Source: Amycolatopsis alba DSM 44262
Lineage (GTDB): Bacteria > Actinomycetota > Actinomycetes > Mycobacteriales > Pseudonocardiaceae
Direction: 5' to 3'
Assembly: GCF_000384215.1 (NCBI RefSeq)
Contig: NZ_KB913032.1
Location: 4,729,665 to 4,793,664 of the forward strand
Length of the DNA: 64,000 bases
Shown: positions 8,640 to 16,499 of the stretch, in pieces
How the letters are laid out: each line of letters begins with the position of its first letter
How positions within the stretch are numbered: the stretch's first letter is position 1
Made by a program: the position numbers and the translations under genes
Notes under the pieces: generated by a model
The model's input: the letters and a program-made list of their open reading frames with translations, nothing else
The model's database searches: none
Told to the model about the DNA's origin: nothing

Positions 8640-9263
8640 TCACCAGATCAGGCGGATGCCGAGCCCGGCGATGAGCGCGCTGGACGTGAGCGCGGTCGCC
8701 AGCCGTCCACGACGTCCGGTCAACGCCTTGCCCAGCACCGCGCCGCCGCCCGCGAGGAGCAGTTGCCAGCTGGCCGAGGCTGCGAACGCCGCGAGCACGA
8801 AGACCACGTGTTCCGGTGTGGTCGCAGCGGCCATGTCCTCACTGCCGAGCACGAGCGCGGTGAAGTAGATGACCGTCGTCGGGTTGAGCAGCGTGATCCC
8901 GAGCAGGCTCGCGTAGGCCTTCAACGGTCCGATCGCGGCAGGCTCGGCCGCCTCGGGTTTCGCCGAATCGCGGAAATTCCTTACCCCGGTGATTCCTATG
9001 TGGATGGCCAGCACGAGAAGTACCGCGACCGAAACCCAGCGCAACGGTTCGGCGATCGGTTGGATGACCCGGACGAGGCCGCTGCCCCCGAGCACCGCGA
9101 CCAGGGCGTAGAGGCCATCCGCCGTAGCGACGCCCAACGCGGCGTACGCGCCGATCTTGAGTCCTGCGCGAGCCGTCAGCACCACGAGATAGGTGCCGAC
9201 CGCGCCCACCGGAATGGCGATGCCATAGCCGGCGAGCAGGCCCGCGACGAGCGCGGCGCTCAC
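8640..9263 (-). CDS. LysE family amino-acid exporter
   Basis: 207 residues from GTG 9263, with about six membrane helices. GYGIAIPVGAVGTYLVVLTA near the N-terminus matches the LysE/RhtB signature (a glycine/proline motif in helix 1), and LLGITLLNPTTVIYFTALVL is the conserved helix 4 region. The family exports amino acids or related metabolites using the proton gradient; the substrate here is not predictable. It stands alone on its strand. Confidence 0.88.
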   Translation of the reverse strand: MSAALVAGLLAGYGIAIPVGAVGTYLVVLTARAGLKIGAYAALGVATADGLYALVAVLGGSGLVRVIQPIAEPLRWVSVAVLLVLAIHIGITGVRNFRDSAKPEAAEPAAIGPLKAYASLLGITLLNPTTVIYFTALVLGSEDMAAATTPEHVVFVLAAFAASASWQLLLAGGGAVLGKALTGRRGRLATALTSSALIAGLGIRLIW

Positions 9264-9426
9264 GGTCGGACTGGTGTCGGCCTCCGCCAGGACGTCTTCT
9301 GCTGCTGCACCCGCACCCGTCGGACGACGGTGGGTGACGGCAGGAAGGCGAGGGTCGATGTCATGTGCAGAAGGATGCGAACGGACGGCCCCGCGCGCAA
9401 CACAATTATCGCGTGCTCGAACCCCG

Positions 9427-9501
9427 GACTCGCGTGATCAGAGCCGGAACTCGCGTGCTCAGACGCCGCACACCCGTGTTCCGTCTCTGATCACGCGAGT
9501 C
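9427..9501. repeat. Inverted repeat of the CACGTGA/CGCGTGA intergenic family
   Basis: A perfect 17-bp inverted repeat (GACTCGCGTGATCAGAG at 9427-9443, its complement at 9485-9501) encloses further degenerate copies of the unit. More copies follow to about 9527 (ATCACGTGAGTCACG). The same family recurs at 49.23-49.42 kb. It lies in the 257-bp gap between the lysE-like start and the thioredoxin stop, so it may act as a terminator or simply be a dispersed repeat. Confidence 0.75.
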
Positions 9502-9520
9502 ACGTGCTCAATCACGTGAG

Positions 9521-9856
9521 TCACGCGTCGGCTGTTTGCAGAACTGCGTCCAGATCGGCCAGTAGCCGGGCCTTCGGCCGGGCACCGACGGTTGTCCACA
9601 CAGGACTGCCGTTCCGGAAGAGGATCAGCGTCGGCAGGGACATGACCTGGTAGTTCCTCGCCGTGAGCGGGTTTTCGTCGGAGTTGAGCTTGCGGATGAT
9701 CAGCGTGTCAGCGCGCTCTTCGGCGATCTCGGCCAGCACCGGCACGATCATGTGGCAAGGCGGGCACCACTGCGCCCAGAAGTCCACCAGGACGGGCTTG
9801 TCCTGGTCCAGGACGAGTTCCTGGAAGGTTTCGTCGGTGACGGTGGAAAGGGACAT
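9521..9856 (-). CDS. Thioredoxin
   Basis: 111 residues, the usual thioredoxin length. The active site is WCPPC, with cysteines at 31 and 34, where classical thioredoxin has WCGPC. The cis-proline block VMSLPTLILFRNG is present. It would reduce disulfides in cytosolic proteins. It follows the MerR gene with no gap (TGA directly followed by ATG), so the two are one operon under the MerR-type promoter. Redox or electrophile control of a dedicated thioredoxin is therefore likely. Confidence 0.93.
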   Translation of the reverse strand: MSLSTVTDETFQELVLDQDKPVLVDFWAQWCPPCHMIVPVLAEIAEERADTLIIRKLNSDENPLTARNYQVMSLPTLILFRNGSPVWTTVGARPKARLLADLDAVLQTADA

Positions 9857-10252
9857 TCAGGTCTCCTCGGTTCGCGGCACGACGACGCACGGTCCCGGCG
9901 GCGTTTTCAACGCGCCGGCCAGCTTGGCGAGCAGGTTGTCCCGCGCGTCGTTGAGCCTGGCGAGACAGGCGTCCACCTCGGCGAGTTTGCGTTGGTAGAC
10001 CTCGATCGAATCGGCACAGGAGTCGCCGGTCTCGTGACCGGCGCGCAGGCACTCCACGAACGGCCTGGTGTCCTCCAGGCTGAGCCCGACCGCTTGCAGG
10101 GTCAGGATCTCGTTCACCAGGCGGTAGTCGTCCTCGTCGTACTCCCGGTACCCGTTCGACGCGCGCCGTGCGTCGAGAAGCCCTTGTGACTCATAGAAAC
10201 GCAGCGCGCGCGTGGTGGTCCCGGTCCGCGCGGCGAGTTCGCCGATCCGCAT
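9857..10252 (-). CDS. MerR family regulator, operon with thioredoxin
   Basis: 131 residues from ATG 10252. RIGELAARTGTTTRALRFYE is the canonical MerR winged helix, followed by a coiled-coil dimer helix (KLAEVDACLARLNDARDNLLAKL). Cysteines occur in FVECLRAGHETGDSCADS before the dimer helix and in PPGPCVVV near the end. The spacing does not match CueR/ZntR metal loops, so a thiol sensor is a possible alternative. Its promoter has the distorted 19-bp spacer typical of MerR activation, indicating autoregulation together with the thioredoxin. Confidence 0.9.
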   Translation of the reverse strand: MRIGELAARTGTTTRALRFYESQGLLDARRASNGYREYDEDDYRLVNEILTLQAVGLSLEDTRPFVECLRAGHETGDSCADSIEVYQRKLAEVDACLARLNDARDNLLAKLAGALKTPPGPCVVVPRTEET

Positions 10253-10259
10253 GGTTCCG

Positions 10260-10290
10260 AGCGTAAACCTTGACCTTGGCGTCAAGGCAA
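10260..10290 (-). promoter_or_regulatory. MerR-type promoter, 19-bp spacer, with dyad
   Basis: On the minus strand, -35 TTGCCT (10285-10290) and -10 TACGCT (10260-10265) are exactly 19 bp apart. The spacer is almost filled by the perfect dyad CCTTGAC-N6-GTCAAGG (10268-10287). Only seven bases separate the -10 box from the ATG at 10252, so the transcript is predicted to be leaderless. Confidence 0.75.
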
Positions 10291-10293
10291 AGC

Positions 10294-10689
10294 TCAGTCG
10301 TCGAGATCGATCCGGATGGTGAGGAGGTCCGTGCCGATCGCCTGCACGGCGGCGCTGTTGAACCTGGGCAGTGCCTTCAGCCGGGCGCGGGGGTCGTCGT
10401 CCGGGAGGACGTGCGCCGTGCCGGTGTGCCACCGGCCTTTCAGCCGGAGCCGGACGCGCGGATCGGCGTGGATGTTGCGGACGTACTGCGACTTCTCGCC
10501 GAACTCCGAGACGATCCAGAACTCGCGGCCCACCCGGCGGCCACCGATCGGCGTTTGCCGGGGGACCCCGGACTTGCGGCCGGTGGTCTCGAGGAGCGGT
10601 TGGTTCGGCAACCGGCCGAGGATCGGGTTGCCGACGTGCCGCTGGAAGGTCGTGGCCACCCGGTGCTTGATCTCGTGATAGCGCGACAT
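10294..10689 (-). CDS. Deazaflavin (F420)-dependent nitroreductase family protein
   Basis: 131 residues from ATG 10689. LLETTGRKSGVPRQTPIGGR and EFWIVSEFGEKSQYVRNI are the signature blocks of the Ddn-like split-barrel family. That family binds the deazaflavin F420 and reduces electrophiles such as quinones or nitro compounds. The C-terminal PDDDPRARLKALPRFN block is also typical. F420 production fits an actinomycete. The substrate is unknown. It runs opposite to the hydrolase starting 28 bp away. Confidence 0.85.
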   Translation of the reverse strand: MSRYHEIKHRVATTFQRHVGNPILGRLPNQPLLETTGRKSGVPRQTPIGGRRVGREFWIVSEFGEKSQYVRNIHADPRVRLRLKGRWHTGTAHVLPDDDPRARLKALPRFNSAAVQAIGTDLLTIRIDLDD

Positions 10690-10716
10690 GGGTCCAGGGT
10701 GCCCTACGCTCGGCAA

Positions 10717-11544
10717 ATGGTGAACGAGTCCGACGTGGACCTGGGGGACGGGACCACACTGCACGCCTACGACACCGGCGGCACCGGTCCGGTGGTCATC
10801 TGGCATCACGGGACCCCGAACGTCGGCGCCCCGCCGGCACCGCTGTTCCCGGCCGCGGAACGGCTGGGACTGAGGTGGGTCTCCTACGACCGGCCCGGTT
10901 ACGGCGGTTCGTCCCCGCGCCCCGGCCGGGATGTCGCGTCGGCGGCGTCAGACGTCGAGAAGGTCGCCGACGCCCTGGGCATCGAGCAGTTCGCGGTCTT
11001 CGGGCATTCCGGCGGCGGACCACACGCGTTCGCGTGCGCGGCTCTGCTGCCGAAGCGGGTTTCGGCGATGGTCGGCGTCGCGAGTATGGCTCCGTACTCC
11101 GACAGCTGGGACTGGTTCGCGGGCATGAGCGCGGCCGGAGTCGGCTCGCTGTCGGCGGCTTTGGCGGGACGGGAAGAGAAGGAACGCCACGAGGCGGCGG
11201 CCGAGTACGACGCGGAGATGTTCACCCCGTCGGATCACGCGGCCTTGGCGGGTGACTGGAAGTGGCTCCTCGACGTCGTCGGCCCCGCGATCGAAGGCGG
11301 CCCCGGCGCGCTGATCGACGACGATCTCGCGTATGTCGCACCTTGGGGATTCCAGCCGTCCGACGTCAAGGCGCCGGTCTTGCTCGTGCACGGCGGCGCC
11401 GACCGGATCGCGCCCGTCGGGCACGGGGAGTGGCTCGCCCGGCAGTGCGCCACGGCCGAACTGCGCGTCTTTCCCGAAGACGGGCACATCTCGGTCCTGC
11501 GCCACGCGGTAGCCGCCCTCGACTGGCTGGCCGACCGCTTGTGA
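10717..11544 (+). CDS. Alpha/beta hydrolase
   Basis: 275 residues from ATG 10717. IWHHGTPN is the oxyanion-side HG motif, VFGHSGGGPHAFACAALLP contains nucleophile Ser98, and LLVHGGADRIAPVGHG and FPEDGHISVL supply the Asp and His of the triad. The family covers esterases, lipases and haloperoxidase-like enzymes; the substrate cannot be inferred. TACGCT six bases before the start suggests a leaderless transcript. The 3' end is followed by a strong hairpin. Confidence 0.9.
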   Translation: MVNESDVDLGDGTTLHAYDTGGTGPVVIWHHGTPNVGAPPAPLFPAAERLGLRWVSYDRPGYGGSSPRPGRDVASAASDVEKVADALGIEQFAVFGHSGGGPHAFACAALLPKRVSAMVGVASMAPYSDSWDWFAGMSAAGVGSLSAALAGREEKERHEAAAEYDAEMFTPSDHAALAGDWKWLLDVVGPAIEGGPGALIDDDLAYVAPWGFQPSDVKAPVLLVHGGADRIAPVGHGEWLARQCATAELRVFPEDGHISVLRHAVAALDWLADRL

Positions 11545-11557
11545 CCTGCGCCGGTGC

Positions 11558-11606
11558 CCCGAGCGCCACGCACGGGACGCTCAACGTCTCAAGCGTGGCG
11601 CTCGGG
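11558..11606. terminator. Long hairpin between convergent genes
   Basis: A perfect 14-bp stem (CCCGAGCGCCACGC at 11558-11571, its complement at 11593-11606) has a 21-base loop. It lies just after the hydrolase stop and before the stop of the convergent NlpC/P60 gene. There is no T-tract. It is probably a bidirectional terminator or a member of a dispersed palindrome family. Confidence 0.6.
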
Positions 11607-11638
11607 ACACCGGAAATCAGGCGGAAATCAGGCGGGGA

Positions 11639-12754
11639 TCAGGCAGAGGGGCGGCCTGCGCCGGTGTAGTCGTCGCCCTTCGAGTGGTACGTGTGGATCT
11701 GGATCGCCTGGCCCTCGGTGGGCGCGTTGATCATCAGGCCGTTCCCGAGGTACAGCCCGACGTGATGGATCCGCGTCGCCGGGTTCCCGTAGAACACGAG
11801 ATCGCCCAGCTTCGGCTCGCCGGGGACCTGCAGCAGCGCGCGGAACTGGCTGTCCGCGGTGCGCGGGAGCGCGACCCCGGCCTCGTCGTAGGACGCCTTC
11901 GTCAGCCCGGAGCAGTCGAAGCCCGCCGCGCCCGCTTCGGGCCCGTTGCCGCCCCACACGTACGGGAGTCCCAGCTGGCCGAGGGCGAACCGGGTCGCCT
12001 TCACCGCGGGGCTCGCGCTCCGCGCGGGGTCCAGGGACAGGGTCGCGTACAGCTGGGAGTTGCCCAGGACGCGCTGGCGGAACAGCTCGGCCTCGTTGCC
12101 CTTGCCGCCCTGGTAGCCGGCGATCGTCTTCCACCAGCCGTTGCCGCCGCCGAGGTCGGCCCCGGAGGCGCACAGGGCGCGACCGGCGGCGACCGAGGCG
12201 GAGTCGGGATCGGCCAGCGCGGGCTTCGCGATGCCGGGGATCGACGCGCCGTGCTTCTTCCACTGCTGAGCCGAAAGCCCGAGCGGATTGTCGCCGCCGC
12301 GGCCGTGGTTCGAGCTCGCCGCGCCGATCCCGGCCAGGGTGACCCAGGAAAGGTGACAGTTCGGCTGCTCGCCGCGCAGCGCCAGCTCGCCGTTCGCGTA
12401 ACCGATGAGCGACTTCGCGGGGATGTCGAGCGGCCCGGCGAGTTTCGTGGCCCACTCTTCGAGCGGCCGGACGCCCTTGGGGGTCTCCTGTGCCTTGACC
12501 GGGGCGCTGACTTCGAGGACCGACGGACCGGCGCCGCCGCCCACGGTGGCCGGATCCTGTTTGGCGGCAGGGACCGGCACCGGCTGGTTCCCGTCGGCGG
12601 GCGCCGGATCGTTGCCGCCCGCCAGCAGCCAGCCCGCCGTCGCGAGCCCCGCGACCAGCGGGAGGGCCACCAGGCCGCGCATCGCCACGCCGTGCGCCCA
12701 CGACTTCTTCGGGGCGGCAGGGGAGGCGCTCGGGGCAGGCTCGGGCTCGGTCAC
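11639..12754 (-). CDS. NlpC/P60 (C40) peptidoglycan hydrolase, membrane-anchored
   Basis: 371 residues from GTG 12754. An in-frame ATG at 12823 would run into the birA promoter and is disfavoured. A short cytoplasmic stretch is followed by one membrane helix (LVALPLVAGLATAGWLLAG, about residues 28-46). Then come a Pro/Ala linker, a middle region resembling a lytic transglycosylase-like fold (NCHLSWVTLAGIGAASSNHG) and a C-terminal NlpC/P60 domain. The catalytic Cys is in GFDCSGLT and the His in HHVGLYLGNG. It cleaves peptide stems of peptidoglycan, probably D-Glu-DAP bonds. The bitopic topology places the enzyme outside the membrane. Confidence 0.88.
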   Translation of the reverse strand: MTEPEPAPSASPAAPKKSWAHGVAMRGLVALPLVAGLATAGWLLAGGNDPAPADGNQPVPVPAAKQDPATVGGGAGPSVLEVSAPVKAQETPKGVRPLEEWATKLAGPLDIPAKSLIGYANGELALRGEQPNCHLSWVTLAGIGAASSNHGRGGDNPLGLSAQQWKKHGASIPGIAKPALADPDSASVAAGRALCASGADLGGGNGWWKTIAGYQGGKGNEAELFRQRVLGNSQLYATLSLDPARSASPAVKATRFALGQLGLPYVWGGNGPEAGAAGFDCSGLTKASYDEAGVALPRTADSQFRALLQVPGEPKLGDLVFYGNPATRIHHVGLYLGNGLMINAPTEGQAIQIHTYHSKGDDYTGAGRPSA

Positions 12755-12800
12755 GCCGTCCAGGTTATTTGAGACCACCTCTGCGTAACGAGCGAACGCC

Positions 12801-12828
12801 TTGCACGTTAGGGGGACTCTCATATTCT
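12801..12828 (+). promoter_or_regulatory. Leaderless promoter of birA
   Basis: TTGCAC (12801-12806), a 16-bp spacer and TATTCT (12823-12828) lie six bases before the birA ATG at 12835. The mRNA would therefore start at or next to the start codon. Confidence 0.55.
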
Positions 12829-12834
12829 GGGCAG

Positions 12835-13659
12835 ATGAGTGAGACGGGAGCGCTCGACGCCGAGCGTCTGAGTGCCGCGCTGTCCGGCCGGTACGCCGCG
12901 ATCCAGGTCGTGGCGAGCACCGGGTCCACCAACGCCGACCTGCGGGAAGCCGCCGCGAAGGGGGCTGAAGACCGCACGGTGCTGATCGCCGAGGAGCAGA
13001 CGGCCGGGGTCGGCCGCCGCGCCCGGCAGTGGTCCTCGCCGAAGGGATCCGGCCTTTACGTCAGTGTGCTGCTGCGCCCGCGCGAGGTCCCGTTCGCCAA
13101 TTTGGGTTCACTTTCCGTGGTCGCGGGGCTCGCGGTCCGGGAGGTCGCCGCGAATCTGGGCGTCGACGCCGTCCTCAAGTGGCCGAACGACGTCTTGGCT
13201 GGGCCGGGCCGCGCCAAATGCGCGGGCATCCTGGCGGAGGCCGTCGCCGGTGGCGACACCACCGTGATCCTCGGCATCGGCCTGAACGTGCTGCCGCTTG
13301 GCGAGAACGTCCCGGCCGGGCCCGGCGGCCTGCCCGCGACGTCGCTGGCCGAGCAGGGGGCGACGGAGACCGACCGCGCCGAGATCGCCGCGCGGCTGCT
13401 CGCCGGGTTCGACGACCTCGAACGCCGCTGGCGCCTCGCCGGCGGTTCGCTGGCCGAGGCGGGCCTGCTCGGGGACTACCGGAGGCACTGCGCCACGCTG
13501 GGCCAGGACGTCGAGGTCCAGCTGCCCGACGGTTCGTCGCTGACCGGCCGCGCGGCCGACATCGATCCCGCCGGTCAGCTCCAGGTCGACGTTCCCGGTG
13601 GTGAGCGGTACACGGTGTTCGCCGGAGACGTCGTCCACGTGCGGCCAGCCGCGTCCTGA
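12835..13659 (+). CDS. birA: Biotin--[acetyl-CoA-carboxylase] ligase
   Basis: 274 residues from ATG 12835. It joins biotin to the lysine of biotin carboxyl carrier domains via biotinyl-AMP. The biotin loop is present as GVGRRARQWSSPKGSGLYVS (the GRGRR-like element reads VGRRAR), and KWPNDVL is the diagnostic substrate motif. There is no N-terminal DNA-binding domain, so this is a monofunctional (class I) ligase. The C-terminal domain (VEVQLPDGSSLTGRAADIDP) is normal. Clustering with HMG-CoA lyase fits biotin-dependent acyl-CoA carboxylation and leucine catabolism. Confidence 0.95.
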   Translation: MSETGALDAERLSAALSGRYAAIQVVASTGSTNADLREAAAKGAEDRTVLIAEEQTAGVGRRARQWSSPKGSGLYVSVLLRPREVPFANLGSLSVVAGLAVREVAANLGVDAVLKWPNDVLAGPGRAKCAGILAEAVAGGDTTVILGIGLNVLPLGENVPAGPGGLPATSLAEQGATETDRAEIAARLLAGFDDLERRWRLAGGSLAEAGLLGDYRRHCATLGQDVEVQLPDGSSLTGRAADIDPAGQLQVDVPGGERYTVFAGDVVHVRPAAS

Positions 13660-13756
13660 TCCGTGCGGTGCGTTTTGCGGCGTCCGGTCTTCCGCCGGGA
13701 CCGTTCGCCGGTACGGTGAGCTCACCAGCGTCGACCACACTTTGGGAGCGTCCGTC

Positions 13757-14341
13757 GTGGCCTATCCGGACGATTTGCTCAGCGAAAACGAGCACGTCGT
13801 GGTGCACAGTCACCCGCATTTCAAGATGCTGATCTTCCCCTTCCTCGCGCTGATCGTCACGCTCGGCGTGGGGATCTGGCTGGCGATCATCGCGAAGGAG
13901 GCGACGGCCCCGTGGGACCTGATCTCCGAGATCGCGATCGCCGCGGTCGGGCTCGGTCTCGTCGTGTGGCTCTTCCTGGCGCCGTTCGTCCGCTGGCGCA
14001 CGACGCATTTCATCGTCACCACGGACAGGCTGATCGCCCGTGAGGGGGTGCTCAAGCGGACCGGGATCGACATCCCGATGTCGCGGATCAACAGCGTCCA
14101 GTTCGAGCACGGGTTGCTGGACCGCGTCTTCGGCTGCGGCACGCTGGTGATCGAGTCCGCGTCGGACGAACCGCTGAAGTTCGACGACATCCCCAAGGTC
14201 GAGCGCGTGCACACGGTCATCTACCGCGAAGTCAACGACAACCCGTACGACGACTACACGCCGCCCGTCCCAGGGGCACCGCAGCAGACCGAACCGCTTC
14301 CGCCGCAGGGGCACCAGCCTCGCGGAAACCGGCGTCGTTGA
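13757..14341 (+). CDS. PH domain-containing membrane protein
   Basis: 194 residues from GTG 13757. There are two membrane helices (MLIFPFLALIVTLGVGIWLA and IAIAAVGLGLVVWLFLAPFV). They are followed by a bacterial PH (bPH2, formerly DUF304) domain: HFIVTTDRLIAREGVLKRTG, then DIPMSRINSVQFEHGLLDRV. The C-terminal tail is rich in Pro and Gln. The family is widespread in actinobacteria beside birA and acyl-CoA carboxylase genes; its role is unknown. It overlaps the HMG-CoA lyase start by one base. Confidence 0.88.
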   Translation: MAYPDDLLSENEHVVVHSHPHFKMLIFPFLALIVTLGVGIWLAIIAKEATAPWDLISEIAIAAVGLGLVVWLFLAPFVRWRTTHFIVTTDRLIAREGVLKRTGIDIPMSRINSVQFEHGLLDRVFGCGTLVIESASDEPLKFDDIPKVERVHTVIYREVNDNPYDDYTPPVPGAPQQTEPLPPQGHQPRGNRRR

Positions 14342-15273
14342 TGGGCACGCGAGAGCTGGGCCTGCCCGACCGTGTCCCGTCCGCCTCGGCCCTGCCGGAG
14401 CGGGTGACGATCTGGGAGGTCGGCCCGCGCGACGGCCTCCAGAACGAGAAGGCGATCGTCCCGGTCGAGGTCAAACTCGAATTCCTGGACAGACTCGCCG
14501 ATTCGGGCCTGACCACGCTCGAGGCGACCAGTTTCGTGAGCCCGAAATGGGTGCCGCAGCTGGCCGACGCCGAGCAGCTCCTCACCGGGCTCGACCAGCG
14601 CGAGGGCGTCCGGTACCCGGTGCTCGTCCCGAACGAGCGCGGACTGGACAGGGCGCTGGAAGCCGGGGTCTCGCAGATCGCGATCTTCGCCAGCGCCACC
14701 GAGACCTTCGCCAAGAAGAACCTCAATTCGACGGTGGACGACCAGTTCGCGATGTTCGAACCGGTCGTCACCCGCGCGCGGGCCGAAGGTCTCGACGTCC
14801 GCGGGTACGTGTCGATGTGCTTCGGCGACCCGTGGGAGGGCGCGGTCCCGGCCACGCAGGTCGCCGGGGTGGGCAAACGGCTGCTGGACCTCGGCTGCTC
14901 GCAGCTCTCGCTCGGGGACACCATCGGCGTCGCCACCGCGGGCCAGGTCGAGGCGCTGATCGGGCAGTTCCCCGACGTCGGCACGCTGGCCGTCCATTTC
15001 CACGACACCTACGGCCAGGCGCTCGCGAACACCCTCGCCGCCCTTCGCTGCGGTGTGTCCACTGTGGACTCTTCGGCGGGCGGGCTCGGTGGCTGCCCGT
15101 ACGCCGAATCGGCGACCGGGAACCTCGCGACCGAGGACCTGGTGTGGATGCTCGACGGCCTCGGCGTCGAAACCGGTGTCGATCTCGACGCGCTGGTGTC
15201 GACGAGCAAGTGGATGGCCGGGAAGCTCGGCAGGCCCAGCCCGTCCCGTGTGGTCAACGCGCTGGCAGGCTGA
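14341..15273 (+). CDS. Hydroxymethylglutaryl-CoA lyase
   Basis: 310 residues from ATG 14341 (the previous stop shares its base). It cleaves HMG-CoA to acetoacetate and acetyl-CoA, the last step of leucine degradation. WEVGPRDGLQNEKAIVP holds the metal-binding Asp and catalytic Arg of the DRE-TIM family. VHFHDTYGQALAN supplies the metal-binding His pair, and GGLGGCPYAESATGN carries the active-site Cys loop characteristic of this enzyme. The length is typical. The set of catalytic residues is complete. Confidence 0.94.
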   Translation: MGTRELGLPDRVPSASALPERVTIWEVGPRDGLQNEKAIVPVEVKLEFLDRLADSGLTTLEATSFVSPKWVPQLADAEQLLTGLDQREGVRYPVLVPNERGLDRALEAGVSQIAIFASATETFAKKNLNSTVDDQFAMFEPVVTRARAEGLDVRGYVSMCFGDPWEGAVPATQVAGVGKRLLDLGCSQLSLGDTIGVATAGQVEALIGQFPDVGTLAVHFHDTYGQALANTLAALRCGVSTVDSSAGGLGGCPYAESATGNLATEDLVWMLDGLGVETGVDLDALVSTSKWMAGKLGRPSPSRVVNALAG

Positions 15274-15393
15274 GGTTCGCGCGCTTTCGGGTATCCACCA
15301 ACGAGGACGCCGGTCGACGCTAAAGTCGTAGCGCGTCCTGTCCGCTGCCTCCTCCTTCCACCGGTGGAGCCCGAATTTCTTGGGGGAGGTGCG

Positions 15394-16212
15394 GTGACCG
15401 ATCCGAGCGAGGCCGGAACGGGGCCGATCCGGCTGCCTGTCGGCTACGACGACCCGACACCACCTCACGGGGCGCGCGCCCCGTACGTGCCTTCGCCGTG
15501 GCCGCCCGCGGTGGCACCGTTGCGAGTGCCCTTCCCGCAGCCGCCCCCTCAACCCGCCCCGCTGCCGCCTATGGGGGCCTTGCGGACCGAACGCGAGAGC
15601 GTGATCGCGCTGTTCCTCGTGCACATGTTCCCCATCGGGCATCTCCCGGTCGCGATGGGGAAACCGGCGCGCCAGTTGCCGCTCCCCGACGGCGGTTCCG
15701 GCCCGCTGGCTCATCCCGAGGCGGGCGTGCTGGACGATCTCGACGCGTTGTCGCACGTCAGCAGTGGTTTCCGGCGCTCGCCGACGACTCCGGCCGCCGC
15801 CGCTCCGCCCGCGTTGACCAGGGGACACGATCCGTGGGGCGGGGAGTCCCCGGAAGGCTGGCGAGAGCGCTTCGCGGGTGAAACGGGTTACGTGTGGCCC
15901 CCCGATGACGGCGGTATCGGCCCGGCGACGCCGGTGATGCTCGACGTCGGCACCCATCTCGACCGCTTCGGGGATCAGCACGGCCGGATGCTCGCCGAGG
16001 ACGCGACCTTGTTTTCGATGCGCTCGTTGCCGCCGGACCGGGTCGCCGCGTACCGGCGTTACCGCGTCGTCCGGCCACTGCCGGTCTGGCGCTCGGTGGC
16101 CGCCGAGTGGTTCGGCCAGCCAGGCGGCGGAGTGCGCTTTCGCACGGTGCTGGGCGCCGATGAACTCGTCACGCTGGGCTTCCTGGCGGACGTCACGGGG
16201 GAGGTCCGGTGA
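15394..16212 (+). CDS. TNT-domain protein, predicted NAD(P)+ glycohydrolase toxin
   Basis: 272 residues from GTG 15394, with GGGGGAGG eight bases upstream. Residues 1-70 are Pro-rich, residues 75-110 form a unique segment (ESVIALFLVHMFPIGHLPVA), and the C-terminal 110 residues match the tuberculosis necrotizing toxin domain of CpnT. Matching elements are ERFAGETGYVWPPDDGG, then LDVGTHLDRFGDQHGRMLA, RYRVVRPLPVW and AEWFGQPGGGVRF. The WFGQPGG glutamine corresponds, from memory, to the catalytic Gln of CpnT; Arg and Tyr of the first block also match. No signal peptide or WXG motif is seen, so the export route is unclear. The next gene is coupled and is probably its antidote. Confidence 0.8.
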   Translation: MTDPSEAGTGPIRLPVGYDDPTPPHGARAPYVPSPWPPAVAPLRVPFPQPPPQPAPLPPMGALRTERESVIALFLVHMFPIGHLPVAMGKPARQLPLPDGGSGPLAHPEAGVLDDLDALSHVSSGFRRSPTTPAAAAPPALTRGHDPWGGESPEGWRERFAGETGYVWPPDDGGIGPATPVMLDVGTHLDRFGDQHGRMLAEDATLFSMRSLPPDRVAAYRRYRVVRPLPVWRSVAAEWFGQPGGGVRFRTVLGADELVTLGFLADVTGEVR

Positions 16213-16484
16213 ACACGGGGACGATCTTGCGGTGGCTGGCCGCGCTGGGCGTGCCTGCCGAGGTGGTCTCGGTCGGCACGGAGGCGGACAACGCCTGGTG
16301 TCTCATGCTCAGCGAAGAAGAGGGAGCCGAGCCCGCCTGGGAGGTTTTCTGGCGTGAGCAGGGCAACCGGTACGACTGGGCACGGTTCACCAGCGAACAG
16401 GTCGCCTGCCACTACCTCTTCGGACGTCTCGCCTGGTCACAGGTCGCACGGGGCGCCGTCGGCCTGCTGCCCGGCGCGCAGTGA
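16209..16484 (+). CDS. Putative immunity protein for the TNT toxin
   Basis: 91 residues from GTG 16209, overlapping the toxin stop by four bases and with GGGGAGG five bases upstream, so translation is coupled. The sequence (TILRWLAALGVPAEVVSVGT, then DNAWCLMLSEEEGAEPAWEV) is acidic and lacks membrane segments. I recognise no named domain. In CpnT systems an antitoxin (IFT) is encoded directly after the toxin, so an immunity role is inferred from position alone. A cytosolic antidote would be needed if the toxin is made in this cell. Confidence 0.6.
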   Translation: MNTGTILRWLAALGVPAEVVSVGTEADNAWCLMLSEEEGAEPAWEVFWREQGNRYDWARFTSEQVACHYLFGRLAWSQVARGAVGLLPGAQ

Positions 16485-16499
16485 CCCCGAGCGCGTGAC

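Noticed and set aside
12755..12823. ATG at 12823 as start of the NlpC/P60 protein
   Set aside because: It lies in the birA -10 region and adds a tail without family support.
15394..15750. T7SS-exported WXG/PE/PPE protein as N-terminal part of the TNT toxin
   Set aside because: No WXG motif, YxxxD/E signal or membrane segment could be found; the region is just Pro-rich.
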